64,000 nucleotides of DNA from Roseburia sp. 1XD42-34 (GTDB taxonomy: Bacteria > Bacillota > Bacilli > Bacillales > Amphibacillaceae). Positions 1 through 8,330 of the stretch are shown piece by piece; positions within the stretch are counted from its first letter, which is position 1; each line of letters starts with the position of its first letter. Under the pieces are notes generated by a model. That model did no database searches. It was not told where the DNA came from and saw only the letters and a program-made list of their open reading frames with translations. The translations under genes were made by a program, and so were the position numbers. The stretch lies in NCBI RefSeq assembly GCF_009917385.1, contig NZ_QWLJ01000013.1:49941-113940 (forward strand). The letters are read 5' to 3'.

Positions 1-233
1 TAAACCGCGGCAAAGAAGCAACTGTCTATATGACGTTTGAAAATAATGAACAGTGGAATGCTAAAGTATTTCGTGGAATTATTGAAGCAGCAGGTCGGGA
101 CCATATTGTACTTAGCGATCCTCAAACAGGAAAGAGATACTTATTACTTATGGTATACCTTGATTATATTGTCTTTGATGAGGAACTAAATTATGCTTAT
201 CCTTTCGGTAATACGTCCTATTCACCACGATAA
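1..233 (+). CDS. gerQ: Spore coat protein GerQ, C-terminal part (cut by window start)
   Basis: The reading frame is open from the first bases and ends in TAA at 231-233, so the visible 76 residues are the C-terminal end of a longer protein (GerQ is usually about 180 residues). The conserved block is recognisable: NRGKEATVYMTFENN, then a segment containing GIIEAAGRDHI and SDPQTGKRYLL, then a DYIVFDEE motif near the end. GerQ is an inner spore-coat protein needed for the cortex hydrolase CwlJ to work in germination, and in Bacillus it is cross-linked by transglutaminase. The neighbours ywdK and ywdI downstream match the B. subtilis gerQ locus. The internal ATG at 30 is not the start, because homology continues upstream of it. 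Confidence 0.9.
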   Translation, partial: NRGKEATVYMTFENNEQWNAKVFRGIIEAAGRDHIVLSDPQTGKRYLLLMVYLDYIVFDEELNYAYPFGNTSYSPR

Positions 234-489
234 GTCCTTTCATTTTCAGCATTAAATAATAGTGATGATAACCTGAAAAGCGCATATGCTCGTTTCGTAA
301 AGACACTTATGGGTATTAATTTATCCAACATGTAGCCGACAATAAGATCTGCTCTTATACCAAAGTAAATGTAGGAAGATAAGTACTAGAGTCTAACTTC
401 AAGTCAACAGCTCTGTTTATTTAGAATCATTAGGAACCGAAGGTAAACCCCATCGATTGAAGATTCACTTTAGAAACGAGAACTAAATA
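234..489. other. Intergenic stretch after gerQ, no gene seen
   Basis: No open frame with a ribosome binding site was found on either strand. The stretch ends in the hairpin at 490-530, so it may be the 3' untranslated part of the gerQ transcript. Confidence 0.4.
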
Positions 490-530
490 AAGGGATGGCA
501 CATAATTCCTTTGTGTCATCCCTTGTTTTT
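490..530 (+). terminator. Rho-independent terminator downstream of gerQ
   Basis: A 13-bp stem (AAGGGATGGCACA at 490-502 with TGTGTCATCCCTT at 512-524, one G-U pair) has a 9-nt loop and is followed by GTTTTT. It lies 256 bp after the gerQ stop and just before the next small gene. Confidence 0.75.
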
Positions 531-574
531 CATCTGATTTAGCATGAAAGTAAGCGAAAAGAGAGGCGGATATA

Positions 575-832
575 ATGAAACACCCTTATGAAAAATTCGT
601 TCTAGTTGAGCTAATATCATTGGGTGCTGCAATTCCTTTTGCAATATTTGCTTTAATGAAAGGCTACACTATTGTTGTTATTATATGCCTATTTTTGCTT
701 GCAACCAGTCTTATTTGTGATAGTTTAGTCCAATGGTACCTGTACCAATCATTTTCTTCACATGTAATAAAACAGGCAGGACGGGCACTACTCATTGGTA
801 TATTCGCTATTTTTTTCCTGTTCCAACTATAA
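575..832 (+). CDS. Small hydrophobic membrane protein, unknown function
   Basis: 85 residues, preceded by a GAGAGGCGG ribosome binding site 5 nt before ATG. About residues 8-30 and 33-53 are strongly hydrophobic, and a third hydrophobic stretch (about 68-85) ends at the C-terminus, so two or three membrane segments are likely. Charged residues sit at the start (MKHPYEK) and in the loop before the last segment (HVIKQAGR). I do not recognise the family. It stands alone between a terminator and the convergent ywdK gene, so context gives no function. Confidence 0.6.
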   Translation: MKHPYEKFVLVELISLGAAIPFAIFALMKGYTIVVIICLFLLATSLICDSLVQWYLYQSFSSHVIKQAGRALLIGIFAIFFLFQL

Positions 833-927
833 ATATGAATTTGTCTCTAAACAGGGATCCAAGCCTTGAAGTTCCGTAGAGACTGAGATCTGACGCATTT
901 TCCAAACCGTATTTATGAAAAACTATT

Positions 928-1296
928 TTAAATATGCTTCACAATGAATGTTCCTAAAAGTATCCAGCCTATTAAAAATGCCACCCCTCCAAGAGGAGTA
1001 ATCATTGCAAAGGTTTTAACCGCTGTTGTAGAATAAAGATAAAGGCTACCAGAAAACAATAAAATTCCAATAAAGAACATCCATCCCGCCCACGTTACAC
1101 CAACACTATGTATCTTCATCATTAATAAACCAGTTACGAATAATGCCATGGTATGAAACATCTGATAGTTTACCGCTTTTTCCCAGGTAGCAATTGCACT
1201 CTTGGAAATCTTTCCTTCTAAACCGTGCGCACCAAATGCCCCTAAAGCAACTGCTAAAAACCCGTTAATAGCACCTAAAAGTAAAAATAATTTCAT
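928..1296 (-). CDS. ywdK: DUF423 family membrane protein (YwdK-like)
   Basis: 122 residues with four predicted membrane segments and the DUF423 hallmark near the N-terminus (GAINGFLAVALGAFGAHGL). Length fits the family. The start ATG follows a GAGGGAG site. The role of DUF423 proteins is not established; they are small integral membrane proteins found widely in bacteria. In B. subtilis the homologue ywdK lies beside gerQ (ywdL) and ywdI, and the same three genes are grouped here, although gerQ is on the opposite strand. YwdI starts 65 bp upstream on the same strand, so the two may share a transcript. Confidence 0.85.
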   Translation of the reverse strand: MKLFLLLGAINGFLAVALGAFGAHGLEGKISKSAIATWEKAVNYQMFHTMALFVTGLLMMKIHSVGVTWAGWMFFIGILLFSGSLYLYSTTAVKTFAMITPLGGVAFLIGWILLGTFIVKHI

Positions 1297-1361
1297 GTTC
1301 TCCCTCTTTTCTTATGAAGCTCCTTTGCAGAAATAAACAGATAACTCATTACTGATTCATT

Positions 1362-1667
1362 CTAAAAATCAAATAGTGAATCGCCATTTGCTTCTTCATG
1401 ATCTATTTTAGATGGATGTCTGGATTCCTGCTGCTTGATTTTTTCCGCACCTTTTTCTCCAAGCATCATTTTCATTTCTGCCATAGATATTTGGTTCGTA
1501 TCTTGCATTTCCGCGACTGCTTTTGATGGCTCATCAAGAAGCAAATCACATAATAAACGTATATGACGAACATGCTGATGCAAGATCGCCTCGTTTTCGG
1601 CATTGCTTTTTGCTGCATGCAATTCCTCTAGCATTTTTTTAATGACGGTCGTATTTGTTACAGCCAC
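1362..1667 (-). CDS. ywdI: YwdI family protein (DUF5327)
   Basis: 101 residues, mostly charged and helical: an N-terminal helix containing VIKKMLEELHAA, a HQHVRHIRLLCDLLL segment, and an acidic C-terminus ending SLFDF. This pattern and the position upstream of ywdK match YwdI of Bacillus, whose function is unknown. The start is GTG with an AGGAG site 8 nt upstream. No membrane segment or signal peptide is seen, so it is probably cytoplasmic. Confidence 0.8.
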   Translation of the reverse strand: MAVTNTTVIKKMLEELHAAKSNAENEAILHQHVRHIRLLCDLLLDEPSKAVAEMQDTNQISMAEMKMMLGEKGAEKIKQQESRHPSKIDHEEANGDSLFDF

Positions 1668-1980
1668 TACACTTGCTCCTAACTTTGAAGTATATATTTC
1701 TATTATAAAAGGAGTTTACATTAAAAACAAACCCACTTGCTCCGAAGCAACAGAACGTTTATTTACGATACTGACAAAGATGAACTTCGGCGACTTTCCT
1801 GTAAACTCATGCGAATTCGGTATGAACTTCGGCGATTATCTATTTCTTACTTAGTAGAAATAGAATAGAAACTAGTTAAGCAAAAGAGAAAACGGTTATC
1901 AACAACCAACTTTCAAAACGCATGCATGGTACACGTCTTCGTATGTTAGGACAAAGTCCATCCCCCGCATAGATTAAAGT
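1668..1980. other. Intergenic stretch with a 14-bp direct repeat
   Basis: No convincing gene. ATGAACTTCGGCGA occurs twice, at 1780-1793 and 1822-1835, in an otherwise unremarkable sequence. It may be a remnant of another dispersed repeat; no other copy was noticed in this window. Confidence 0.4.
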
Positions 1981-2013
1981 GAAAATAAAAAGTCCTGATG
2001 CTTGGCAGGACTT
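1981..2013 (-). terminator. Terminator after the small ORF at 2072-2209
   Basis: Stem AAGTCCTG (1990-1997) with CAGGACTT (2006-2013). Read on the minus strand it is followed by TTTTATTTTC. It could end the oxidase operon transcript or the small ORF. Confidence 0.6.
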
Positions 2014-2071
2014 GTTTCTTTTCATTCCTATCTTTCACCCTATCAACTCGAACAAATAGCTTATCTTTTTA

Positions 2072-2209
2072 TTATACATTTAGCATTTTCTTGGGTTTTT
2101 CCTCCAAATAACGATTATACACCCATTGCAAAAACAATATTTCATTATCAAGCAGCTGTCTACCTAACCTACTTTCTGTATTCTTACATAACTGTAAAAA
2201 GGTTACCAT
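2072..2209 (-). CDS. Possible small protein of 45 residues
   Basis: Frame from ATG at 2209 to TAA at 2072. The peptide looks protein-like and amphipathic: MVTFLQLCKNTESRL, then LLDNEILFLQWVYNRYLEEK. An AGGGGG lies 12 nt before the ATG, rather far for a ribosome binding site. A terminator follows 59 bp later. I cannot name the family. Its position directly after the oxidase operon on the same strand may be chance. The longer opposite-strand frame (2002-2280) has no binding site and reads across the terminator, so I prefer this one. Confidence 0.4.
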   Translation of the reverse strand: MVTFLQLCKNTESRLGRQLLDNEILFLQWVYNRYLEEKPKKMLNV

Positions 2210-2357
2210 ACGATCGAGAATCCCCCTATCGAGCTGATATTTCCTTCCATTGTAACGTGCTTTTAATAGAAGCGCAATAACTTTTTAGTTAATAGGCAGA
2301 ATTTACAGATAACTACCTAATTTGACATATTAGATTCTCGCTAAACCGACATTATTT

Positions 2358-2933
2358 TTATACTAAATACGGCAAATAGACAATAAGTATAATAAACACC
2401 CATATACAGTCCACAAAATGCCAGTAGTACGAAAAAATAGTTTGTTTTTCTTTATATAAGGAGTACGACACGTTAGGTCGAACATAATGAATAAATAAAA
2501 CAATCATCCAACCGATACCAAAAGTAACATGCGCTGCATGCAATCCTACAAGAACATAAAAAGAAGATAAGAAAACACTCGTACTTAATCCATATCCCTC
2601 TTGAACAAAAGTATAAAATTCATAGCTTTCTAAGCCTAAAAAAACAATGGCGAGACCTAAAGTTAGTCCAAGGCTTAATAACGTTTTCTTACCCTTCCTT
2701 GCTTGTATCCCTTTTTCGGCTACATATAATGTCACACTACTAGATAGGAGGAATAAGGAAGAGAGCAATACCATTTCCGCTTGAAACACATCGGAAGGGT
2801 ATGGACCACTTCCTGCAGGAGTAAAAATCATATACGTTGCAAATAAAACAGCAAACATCACTGCTTCCACACCTAAATAGATAAAGAAGCCTACTTTTTT
2901 ATCTTGAAATAATTCTGCTTCCTGTTTACGCAT
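2358..2933 (-). CDS. ctaE: Haem-copper oxidase subunit III
   Basis: About 191 residues with five membrane segments, the short subunit III type of Gram-positive oxidases. Diagnostic stretches are KVGFFIYLGVEAVMFA (first helix), LGLESYEF with its glutamates, GLHAAHVTFG (conserved His-Ala-Ala-His) and YYWHFVDCIWVFIF-like near the end. It supports the catalytic subunits in proton-pumping respiration at the membrane. The chosen ATG (2933) overlaps the end of subunit I in ATGCGTAA; ATG codons at 2939, 2951 and 2969 are alternatives inside subunit I. It is third in a II-I-III operon, and no subunit IV gene follows. Confidence 0.88.
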   Translation of the reverse strand: MRKQEAELFQDKKVGFFIYLGVEAVMFAVLFATYMIFTPAGSGPYPSDVFQAEMVLLSSLFLLSSSVTLYVAEKGIQARKGKKTLLSLGLTLGLAIVFLGLESYEFYTFVQEGYGLSTSVFLSSFYVLVGLHAAHVTFGIGWMIVLFIHYVRPNVSYSLYKEKQTIFSYYWHFVDCIWVFIILIVYLPYLV

Positions 2934-4845
2934 GATCATCACTCTTTCCATAAAAATCTTCTCGTTCATCTGTTATTGAACGCAAAATAAGCAATGCAAA
3001 CAACATGACGCCTCCTAGTATGGCTAACCAATACCAACGAAATGTTAACCCAGTACTAACAATGAATAAGCTCATCGCTATACAAAATGGTTGGATGGAA
3101 TCACGTTCTAACGGCTTAACTCGTACGTTTGTCGTTGCCGGAAGTGGTTTGTTCTTTACTTTTGCATACCAATATGCGTCCATACTATGAATCACTGGCA
3201 TTGGTTCAAAAGTGTGCTCTGGGGCTGGTGAAGATACCGTCCACTCCAACGTTCTTCCATCCCAAGGATCTCCTGAAACCTTCTTTTTCTTTTTATGGGT
3301 TTTATATACATTCCAGATCACAAACAGCATGCTGATTCCCATTAGAAATGCTCCGACTGTACTTATTGCATTTAATATAAAGATACCGTCCGCTTCACTG
3401 TACGTATATACACGTCGCGGCATACCTTCTAGTCCAGTAATATGCATTGGGAAAAATGTGATATGATATCCGATCAAAAATGTCCAAAAATGCCATTTAC
3501 CTAATTTTTCATCTAACATATAGCCAGTTATTTTAGGATACCAATAATATAATCCGGCAAATACACCAAGGATGGTAGAGGCAATAATGACATAATGAAA
3601 ATGAGCAACGACAAAATGAGTATCATGAAATTGAAAATCTGCCGCTGATAAAGATAACATGACTCCTGTCACACCACCAATAACAAAAGAGGGGATAAAC
3701 CCTAACGCAAATAGCATTGGTGTTGTGAAATGAATAACGCCGCCACGCATCGTAAATAACCAGTTAAATACTTTAATCCCCGTAGGAATTGCAATTGCCA
3801 TAGTAGTGATAGCAAAAAAGGTGTTCACTACTGGTCCAAGCCCGACCGTAAACATATGATGTACCCAAACCATAAAGCCTAAAAAGCCAATAAGTACAAT
3901 GGAAGCGACCATTGTTCCATATCCAAAAATACGTTTTTTAGAGAAAGTGGAAATGATATCTGAAAAAATACCAAACGCAGGTAATGCTAAAATATACACT
4001 TCCGGGTGACCAAATATCCAAAATAGATGCTGCCAAAAAACAGGGTCTCCTTCATCCCCGGAGAAAAATCCGGTGCCAAAAAGTCGGTCAAACATCAATA
4101 AATATAAAGCAATCGCCAGCACCGTAAATGCAATTAAGATTAGAAAAGACGTAATTAACGACGCCCAAGCGAACAATGGCATACGTGTATAAGACATACC
4201 TGGAGCACGATGACGTATGATCGTGACAATTAGATTTAACGCTGTGAATATGGTTCCTAAACCAGATATTTGTAAACCAAACACGTAAAATTCCGTTCCG
4301 GCGCCTGGCGTAAATTCGGCTCTTGATAATGGAGCATAGCCTGTCCATCCTACTTCTGGCGTCAGATTAAGAAAGAAAGCGATATTAAAAAATAATGAAC
4401 CAGCGAAAAACAACCAAAAACCTAATGAATTTAGGAACGGAAAAGCTAAATCTTTAGCTCCAATTTGTAATGGTACCGCAATATTCATTAAGCCAAGCAG
4501 CAATGGCATTGCTACAAAGAATATCATCAACGTCCCGTGTGTTGTAAACAATTCGTTATATTTTTCCCCTTGAAAAACCCAAAAATCATTGTTGGGAACT
4601 GCAAGCTGTGTACGAATAAGTAAAGCATCCACACCAGCACGAAAGAAGTAAATAATTCCAAATAGCAAATAGAGTATACCTATTTTACGATGATTGGTTG
4701 TTTTCATATAATCCCAAACAACCCCTAACTTTCGCTTTTTAATAATGATATAACCAGCCACTATACCAATGAGAATTACGGACACCCAAGCAGCTATAAT
4801 ATCTGTTGGTATTACCAGTTCATACCCAAACACGGACAGCTTCAC
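2926..4845 (-). CDS. ctaD: Haem-copper oxidase subunit I
   Basis: About 639 residues with at least 12 membrane segments. It carries the haem a ligand in TTHGTLM, the CuB/cross-link motif GHPEVYI, the CuB pair VWVHHM, the K-channel lysine in TGIKVFNWL and the haem pair HFVVAHFHYV. These are the residues of a functional proton-pumping A-type oxidase reducing O2 to water. The stretch IGAKDLAFPFLNSLGFWLFF resembles quinol oxidases, while its partner subunit II has CuA. GTG at 4845 is chosen because AAAGGTGATG lies 5 nt upstream; ATG at 4863 has no such site. It follows subunit II after 26 bp. Confidence 0.93.
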   Translation of the reverse strand: MKLSVFGYELVIPTDIIAAWVSVILIGIVAGYIIIKKRKLGVVWDYMKTTNHRKIGILYLLFGIIYFFRAGVDALLIRTQLAVPNNDFWVFQGEKYNELFTTHGTLMIFFVAMPLLLGLMNIAVPLQIGAKDLAFPFLNSLGFWLFFAGSLFFNIAFFLNLTPEVGWTGYAPLSRAEFTPGAGTEFYVFGLQISGLGTIFTALNLIVTIIRHRAPGMSYTRMPLFAWASLITSFLILIAFTVLAIALYLLMFDRLFGTGFFSGDEGDPVFWQHLFWIFGHPEVYILALPAFGIFSDIISTFSKKRIFGYGTMVASIVLIGFLGFMVWVHHMFTVGLGPVVNTFFAITTMAIAIPTGIKVFNWLFTMRGGVIHFTTPMLFALGFIPSFVIGGVTGVMLSLSAADFQFHDTHFVVAHFHYVIIASTILGVFAGLYYWYPKITGYMLDEKLGKWHFWTFLIGYHITFFPMHITGLEGMPRRVYTYSEADGIFILNAISTVGAFLMGISMLFVIWNVYKTHKKKKKVSGDPWDGRTLEWTVSSPAPEHTFEPMPVIHSMDAYWYAKVKNKPLPATTNVRVKPLERDSIQPFCIAMSLFIVSTGLTFRWYWLAILGGVMLFALLILRSITDEREDFYGKSDDHA

Positions 4846-4871
4846 GATGTCATCACCTTTCATTTCTTCTA

Positions 4872-5555
4872 TTATTGATGGAGATATTGCGCATATGCCT
4901 GAGTAGATACAACTTCAACCTGAAACGTCATATCTGTGTGACCCAGACCGCAATATTCCGCGCATTTTCCTTGGTACGTACCTCTTTGTGGATGTTTGAT
5001 TTCATACGTTAATTCTTTTCCAGGCATAACATCCACTTTTCCACCTAGTTCCGGCACCCAAAAAGAATGGATAACATCCTCGGATCTTAAATTCAAGATG
5101 ATGGATTCACCTTCCGGAATAACTAACTTGTCCATTTCTTCTTTTCCATTCCTATGGCGAAACAGCCAATTAAACTGTTTGCCCGTTACATCAATTTCAA
5201 TCCCCGCGTCCTCACTTTCCTTGGTCCATTCTGGGGATTGGTCATATGTAATCGCTAGTGTAGGAACAGCCAAAATAATTAACAATAAAACCGGGATGAT
5301 TATCCAGGTTATTTCCAATTTGATATTCCCTTTTACATCTTTTGGCAAGATATGTTTTCTGCTATTGGTATAACGATATTTCCATACAAAACGAGCAAAT
5401 AAAATAAATACGGTAACAACAACAATCATCATGATCCAGAAGCTAAACGTAATTAAAAACGCCTGTTCACTTGCTGTTTCACTCTTTGGATCAAGAACAG
5501 TAATGTTACACCCAGTCAAAAGTAGCACTAGTGATAACAGAAATACTTTTTTCAT
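4872..5555 (-). CDS. ctaC: Cytochrome c oxidase subunit II, CuA type, lipoprotein
   Basis: 227 residues. A lipoprotein signal ends at LLLTGC (Cys16), followed by two membrane helices and an extracytoplasmic cupredoxin domain. The CuA ligands are present: His in VIHSFWVPELGG, then CAEYCGLGHTDM with Cys, Glu, Cys, His and Met. It should accept electrons from cytochrome c and pass them to subunit I. Bacillus CtaC is longer because of a fused cytochrome c domain, which is absent here. The ATG at 5555 follows AAAGGTGAGG; a GTG at 5564 is also possible. First gene of the operon. Confidence 0.92.
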   Translation of the reverse strand: MKKVFLLSLVLLLTGCNITVLDPKSETASEQAFLITFSFWIMMIVVVTVFILFARFVWKYRYTNSRKHILPKDVKGNIKLEITWIIIPVLLLIILAVPTLAITYDQSPEWTKESEDAGIEIDVTGKQFNWLFRHRNGKEEMDKLVIPEGESIILNLRSEDVIHSFWVPELGGKVDVMPGKELTYEIKHPQRGTYQGKCAEYCGLGHTDMTFQVEVVSTQAYAQYLHQ

Positions 5556-5800
5556 CGCCCTCACCTTTTCCTAATTGTTTAGCAGGAGGTGGTTTGCATC
5601 ATGCATAAGCGTTACCCTACCACTTTCTAAATCCCTAGCCGAATAACGTGCTTGCAAATCTGTCCATACACTCCTGAAAAGCTAAACTTTGAAGTCACTT
5701 TTCATAACTAACCATTTAATATTTCCATAACATTGATTGTTTTCCCTACGTAGATCATAAATTAAACATTATTCCGTACTTCGTTTTTAAATTGCAATTA
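5556..5800. other. Upstream region of the oxidase operon, no gene seen
   Basis: No coding frame with a binding site. It should hold the operon promoter on the minus strand, but I see no clear consensus boxes. Confidence 0.35.
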
Positions 5801-5892
5801 GAAAAACTTGGCTTGTCGCCAAGTCTTATGGAGAAAGCCTTTTGTTTTTCTTATACTATAAACCAAAAAAATCTTATCCTTTCCTATAGTGG
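5796..5892 (+). repeat. Repeat C, copy 1
   Basis: About 90 bp starting ATTAGAAAAAC, with a hairpin ACTTGGC-ttgtc-GCCAAGT, then GTTTTTCTTATACTATAAACC and CTTTCCTATAGTGG. ACTATA and TATAGT form a second inverted pair. Near-identical copies lie at 17755-17845 and 63900-64000. Repeat A follows without a gap. Confidence 0.8.
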
Positions 5893-6104
5893 AACAAAGG
5901 CGCAGAGCGCCCGTTTAGCAACGTAGCAACTGGAACGAAGCAACGAAAGTTTTAGGAATCATGGTAAGGATACGAGAACCAATGATGACTTATCGGAGGG
6001 CAATGGAGTGAAGTCGCCTAGTTGCTGGGCTCATGCGCTGGACGTGGCTATTCCGTTATATCGTTATCCCAATGCCAAAATTTTTATACTTTCTTATCTC
6101 TTAA
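5893..6104 (+). repeat. Repeat A, copy 1
   Basis: Starts ACAAAGGCGCAGAGCGCC (a GGCGC-aga-GCGCC hairpin). The conserved body runs through GTTTAGCAACGTAGC, GATGACTTATCG and AAGTCGCCTAGTTGCTGG, and it ends in TTTTTATACTTTCTTATCT. The AGCAAC near the 5' end is complementary to GTTGCT about 110 nt later. It lies between the oxidase operon and the phasin-like gene. Confidence 0.85.
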
Positions 6105-6141
6105 AAAAAGAGAGCAAATCAATATATGATCTGCTCTCACT
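6104..6141 (-). terminator. Terminator of the kinase/phasin operon
   Basis: Minus-strand stem GAGAGCA...TGCTCTC between 6138 and 6110, extended by ATCA/TGAT, followed by TTTTTTT. It lies just after the phasin-like gene stop. Confidence 0.75.
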
Positions 6142-6146
6142 TAATA

Positions 6147-6446
6147 TTATTTTTCTGCTAATTTATTTTCCAGCTCTGTTATTCGATTACGAAGTTCTTC
6201 TACTTCTTCTTTTGTCGCTAATCCGATATCATTAGCAAGTTTTTGCATTTGCTCCTGTTGTCGACTTTGCCACTCTTCTTTCTTTGCTCCTCCCTTATCG
6301 ACAAACTGCTGCACTAACGTTTTTGCCTGCTCTTGTGTAAGTTCATTTTTCTCTACTAATTGTTTCACTTTAGTTTCAAATTTCTCTTTACTAGTTACTG
6401 CTGCACCTAATCCAAGTAAAAACCCTTTTCTTAATAAGTCATTCAT
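6147..6446 (-). CDS. Phasin-family-like helical protein
   Basis: 99 residues, helical and highly charged: a short hydrophobic N-terminus (LLRKGFLLGLGAA), then KFETKVKQLVEKNELTQEQAK, and a C-terminal coiled coil with EEVEELRNRITELENKLAEK. This matches the small phasin-family/PhaF-like proteins often found next to ABC1 kinases in Firmicutes. Their role there is not firmly established. The ATG at 6446 lies 11 nt after AAAGGAGG; GTG at 6455 would be too close. It starts 17 bp after the kinase stop, so the two are probably co-transcribed. Confidence 0.75.
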   Translation of the reverse strand: MNDLLRKGFLLGLGAAVTSKEKFETKVKQLVEKNELTQEQAKTLVQQFVDKGGAKKEEWQSRQQEQMQKLANDIGLATKEEVEELRNRITELENKLAEK

Positions 6447-6463
6447 AATATCCACTGCCTCCT

Positions 6464-8110
6464 TTAATTTGTAGATTGAATCATTTTATAATGTTTCCTC
6501 AATATAATCAGTAGGATGATTACAAAAACAATCACACTACATAGCGCAATCACCGCAGTCAGTTGCCATTGTAAATAATATGATCCCGCTGCACAACCTA
6601 AGCTGATAAGTAAGAAAATGGTGCTTACTACTTCCAATATGACAAAATACTGGTGTTTTAATCGTTGCTTCTGTTTTTGTTGATCCCACTGTCTATCCCT
6701 AGTTCCATTTTCCAACCAATCTAAAACGGCTTGTGGGTAAGAAAGAAATGGTTTAACCGTGTCTTTTGCGTATTGCTTATATAATGTCTCAGCAATTTTC
6801 TTACCGTCAAACCATTTTTTCAGTTCAGGCTCTGCCCATTTTTGAAAATCAATTTCCGGATAAATCGCTATTAAAATTCCGATAACAATGGAAACCGCCC
6901 TTCCCAAATAAGCATATTCCGCAGACAGCTGGATAGGTTGCTCACGAATTACAAGCCGAATGTCTTCTTTGATTTGATCCATAACATGTGCATCCTGTAT
7001 GTTTATTGTACCACTTTGATACATTTCTATCGTCTCTTGAATGACCCGTTTTAATTTATCACGATCCGCGTGTGGTAAAATAAAATTCATTTCATCCAGC
7101 GTTTTAATAACCTGGTCGTAATCATCCATCACAATACTTTGAATCAACTGTTTAAAATAATGGCTGTCTTGTTTACGTACTTCCCCTACCATACCAAAAT
7201 CAATAACCACAATCTTCCCGTCTTGTTGCACTAAAATGTTCCCCGCATGTGGATCGGCATGAAATTTTCCTGTAGTTAAAAATTGTTCCAAATAAAAGTC
7301 AAATAAAGTTTTGGCTGTTTCTTTTGTGTCAATTTGGTGACGATTCATAAAATCTACGTCCGTTATCTTTGCACCTTCTACCCATTCCATAACAAGCACG
7401 CGCTTTGTACATAATTCATCTATGTAAAACGGAATATGAATAGCGGTGTTCTCCTTAAAACGCTCCTTAAAATACAGGGCATTAGATAATTCATGATCAA
7501 AATGCAGTTCCCGATTCATAACGGTTACAAGCTCTCGATACAATGAAGGTAAATCTGTTTTCTTCCCAAAAGAAGTAAGGATAGATATTAACCAAAATAC
7601 AATTCGCAACGTTTTAAAATCTTTATGAAACACCTCTTTGATTCGATAACGCTGTACTTTAATAGCAACCTCTATCTGGCTATCTTTTAACTTAGCTCGA
7701 TACACCTCGCCAATCGAGGCTGATGCAATGGAAGGTGTTTGAATTTCTTCGATATGCGCATCAATAGAAGTACCCCATTCTTCTTCCATAATTCGACGCG
7801 CATAAGAATAAGGCATGGCAGGTACCCGGTCCACAAGACCACTAAGTTCTTTAATAAATGCATCCGGCATAAAATCTGTTCTTGTACTAAGAAACTGGCC
7901 CACCTTGATTAAGACGCCACCAAGCAGAATCGCTTTTTGGCGGTATTCCTGTGCCATTTTTGTAATTAAAAGATTCCACTTGTCAAATGTTTCATCATCC
8001 CAAATACGGTGTTTAAAATGAAAGCTATAAATCTTCGCAATAAACTTTAACGTCATCCAAACCATTACGATACAACGATAACCTAAATTATATTTTAACC
8101 GTTTATGCAA
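6464..8110 (-). CDS. ABC1/AarF/UbiB family atypical kinase
   Basis: About 548 residues. Family motifs are in order: the KxGQ motif in GGVLIKVGQFLSTR, the alanine-rich loop SIASASIGEVYRAKL, the VAIKVQR lysine, HADPHAGNILV as catalytic loop and VVIDFGMVGEV as the DFG metal site. Two hydrophobic helices near the C-terminus anchor it in the membrane. ABC1 proteins support isoprenoid-quinone biosynthesis or lipid handling; the substrate is unknown in Bacilli. TTG at 8110 has GAGGTG 6 nt upstream and is preferred to GTG at 8119. It is first in a two-gene operon with the phasin-like gene. Confidence 0.88.
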   Translation of the reverse strand: MHKRLKYNLGYRCIVMVWMTLKFIAKIYSFHFKHRIWDDETFDKWNLLITKMAQEYRQKAILLGGVLIKVGQFLSTRTDFMPDAFIKELSGLVDRVPAMPYSYARRIMEEEWGTSIDAHIEEIQTPSIASASIGEVYRAKLKDSQIEVAIKVQRYRIKEVFHKDFKTLRIVFWLISILTSFGKKTDLPSLYRELVTVMNRELHFDHELSNALYFKERFKENTAIHIPFYIDELCTKRVLVMEWVEGAKITDVDFMNRHQIDTKETAKTLFDFYLEQFLTTGKFHADPHAGNILVQQDGKIVVIDFGMVGEVRKQDSHYFKQLIQSIVMDDYDQVIKTLDEMNFILPHADRDKLKRVIQETIEMYQSGTINIQDAHVMDQIKEDIRLVIREQPIQLSAEYAYLGRAVSIVIGILIAIYPEIDFQKWAEPELKKWFDGKKIAETLYKQYAKDTVKPFLSYPQAVLDWLENGTRDRQWDQQKQKQRLKHQYFVILEVVSTIFLLISLGCAAGSYYLQWQLTAVIALCSVIVFVIILLIILRKHYKMIQSTN

Positions 8111-8271
8111 TTTAAACACCTCATTATTGTATACCCTTTTCCATTCCAGACTAAAACTATATCCTTTTTTATGACTTTATTGTTTTGAACTTGAAAAAGA
8201 TTCTTTCATTAGCACGCGCACATTTGTTGCGGGTTTGATCACCAAAGTTTTCATCCATTGATAATTAAACA

Positions 8272-8300
8272 TTGGATAATCATTCATTTTCCCTTATAAT
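8272..8300 (+). promoter_or_regulatory. Sigma-A type promoter for the YjiH-like gene
   Basis: TTGGAT (8272-8277), 17-bp spacer, TATAAT (8295-8300), 30 bp before the start codon. Confidence 0.6.
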
Positions 8301-8330
8301 AATAAGAAATAAAGAACGTTGGGGGATTTT

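Noticed and set aside
2002..2280. 92-codon plus-strand ORF between ywdI and the oxidase genes
   Set aside because: No binding site, reads through a terminator hairpin, and the opposite strand holds a more protein-like small ORF.
5796..6104. CRISPR array or IS element as explanation of the repeats
   Set aside because: Copies are long, dispersed across more than 60 kb, not regularly spaced, and contain no transposase or spacer-like units.
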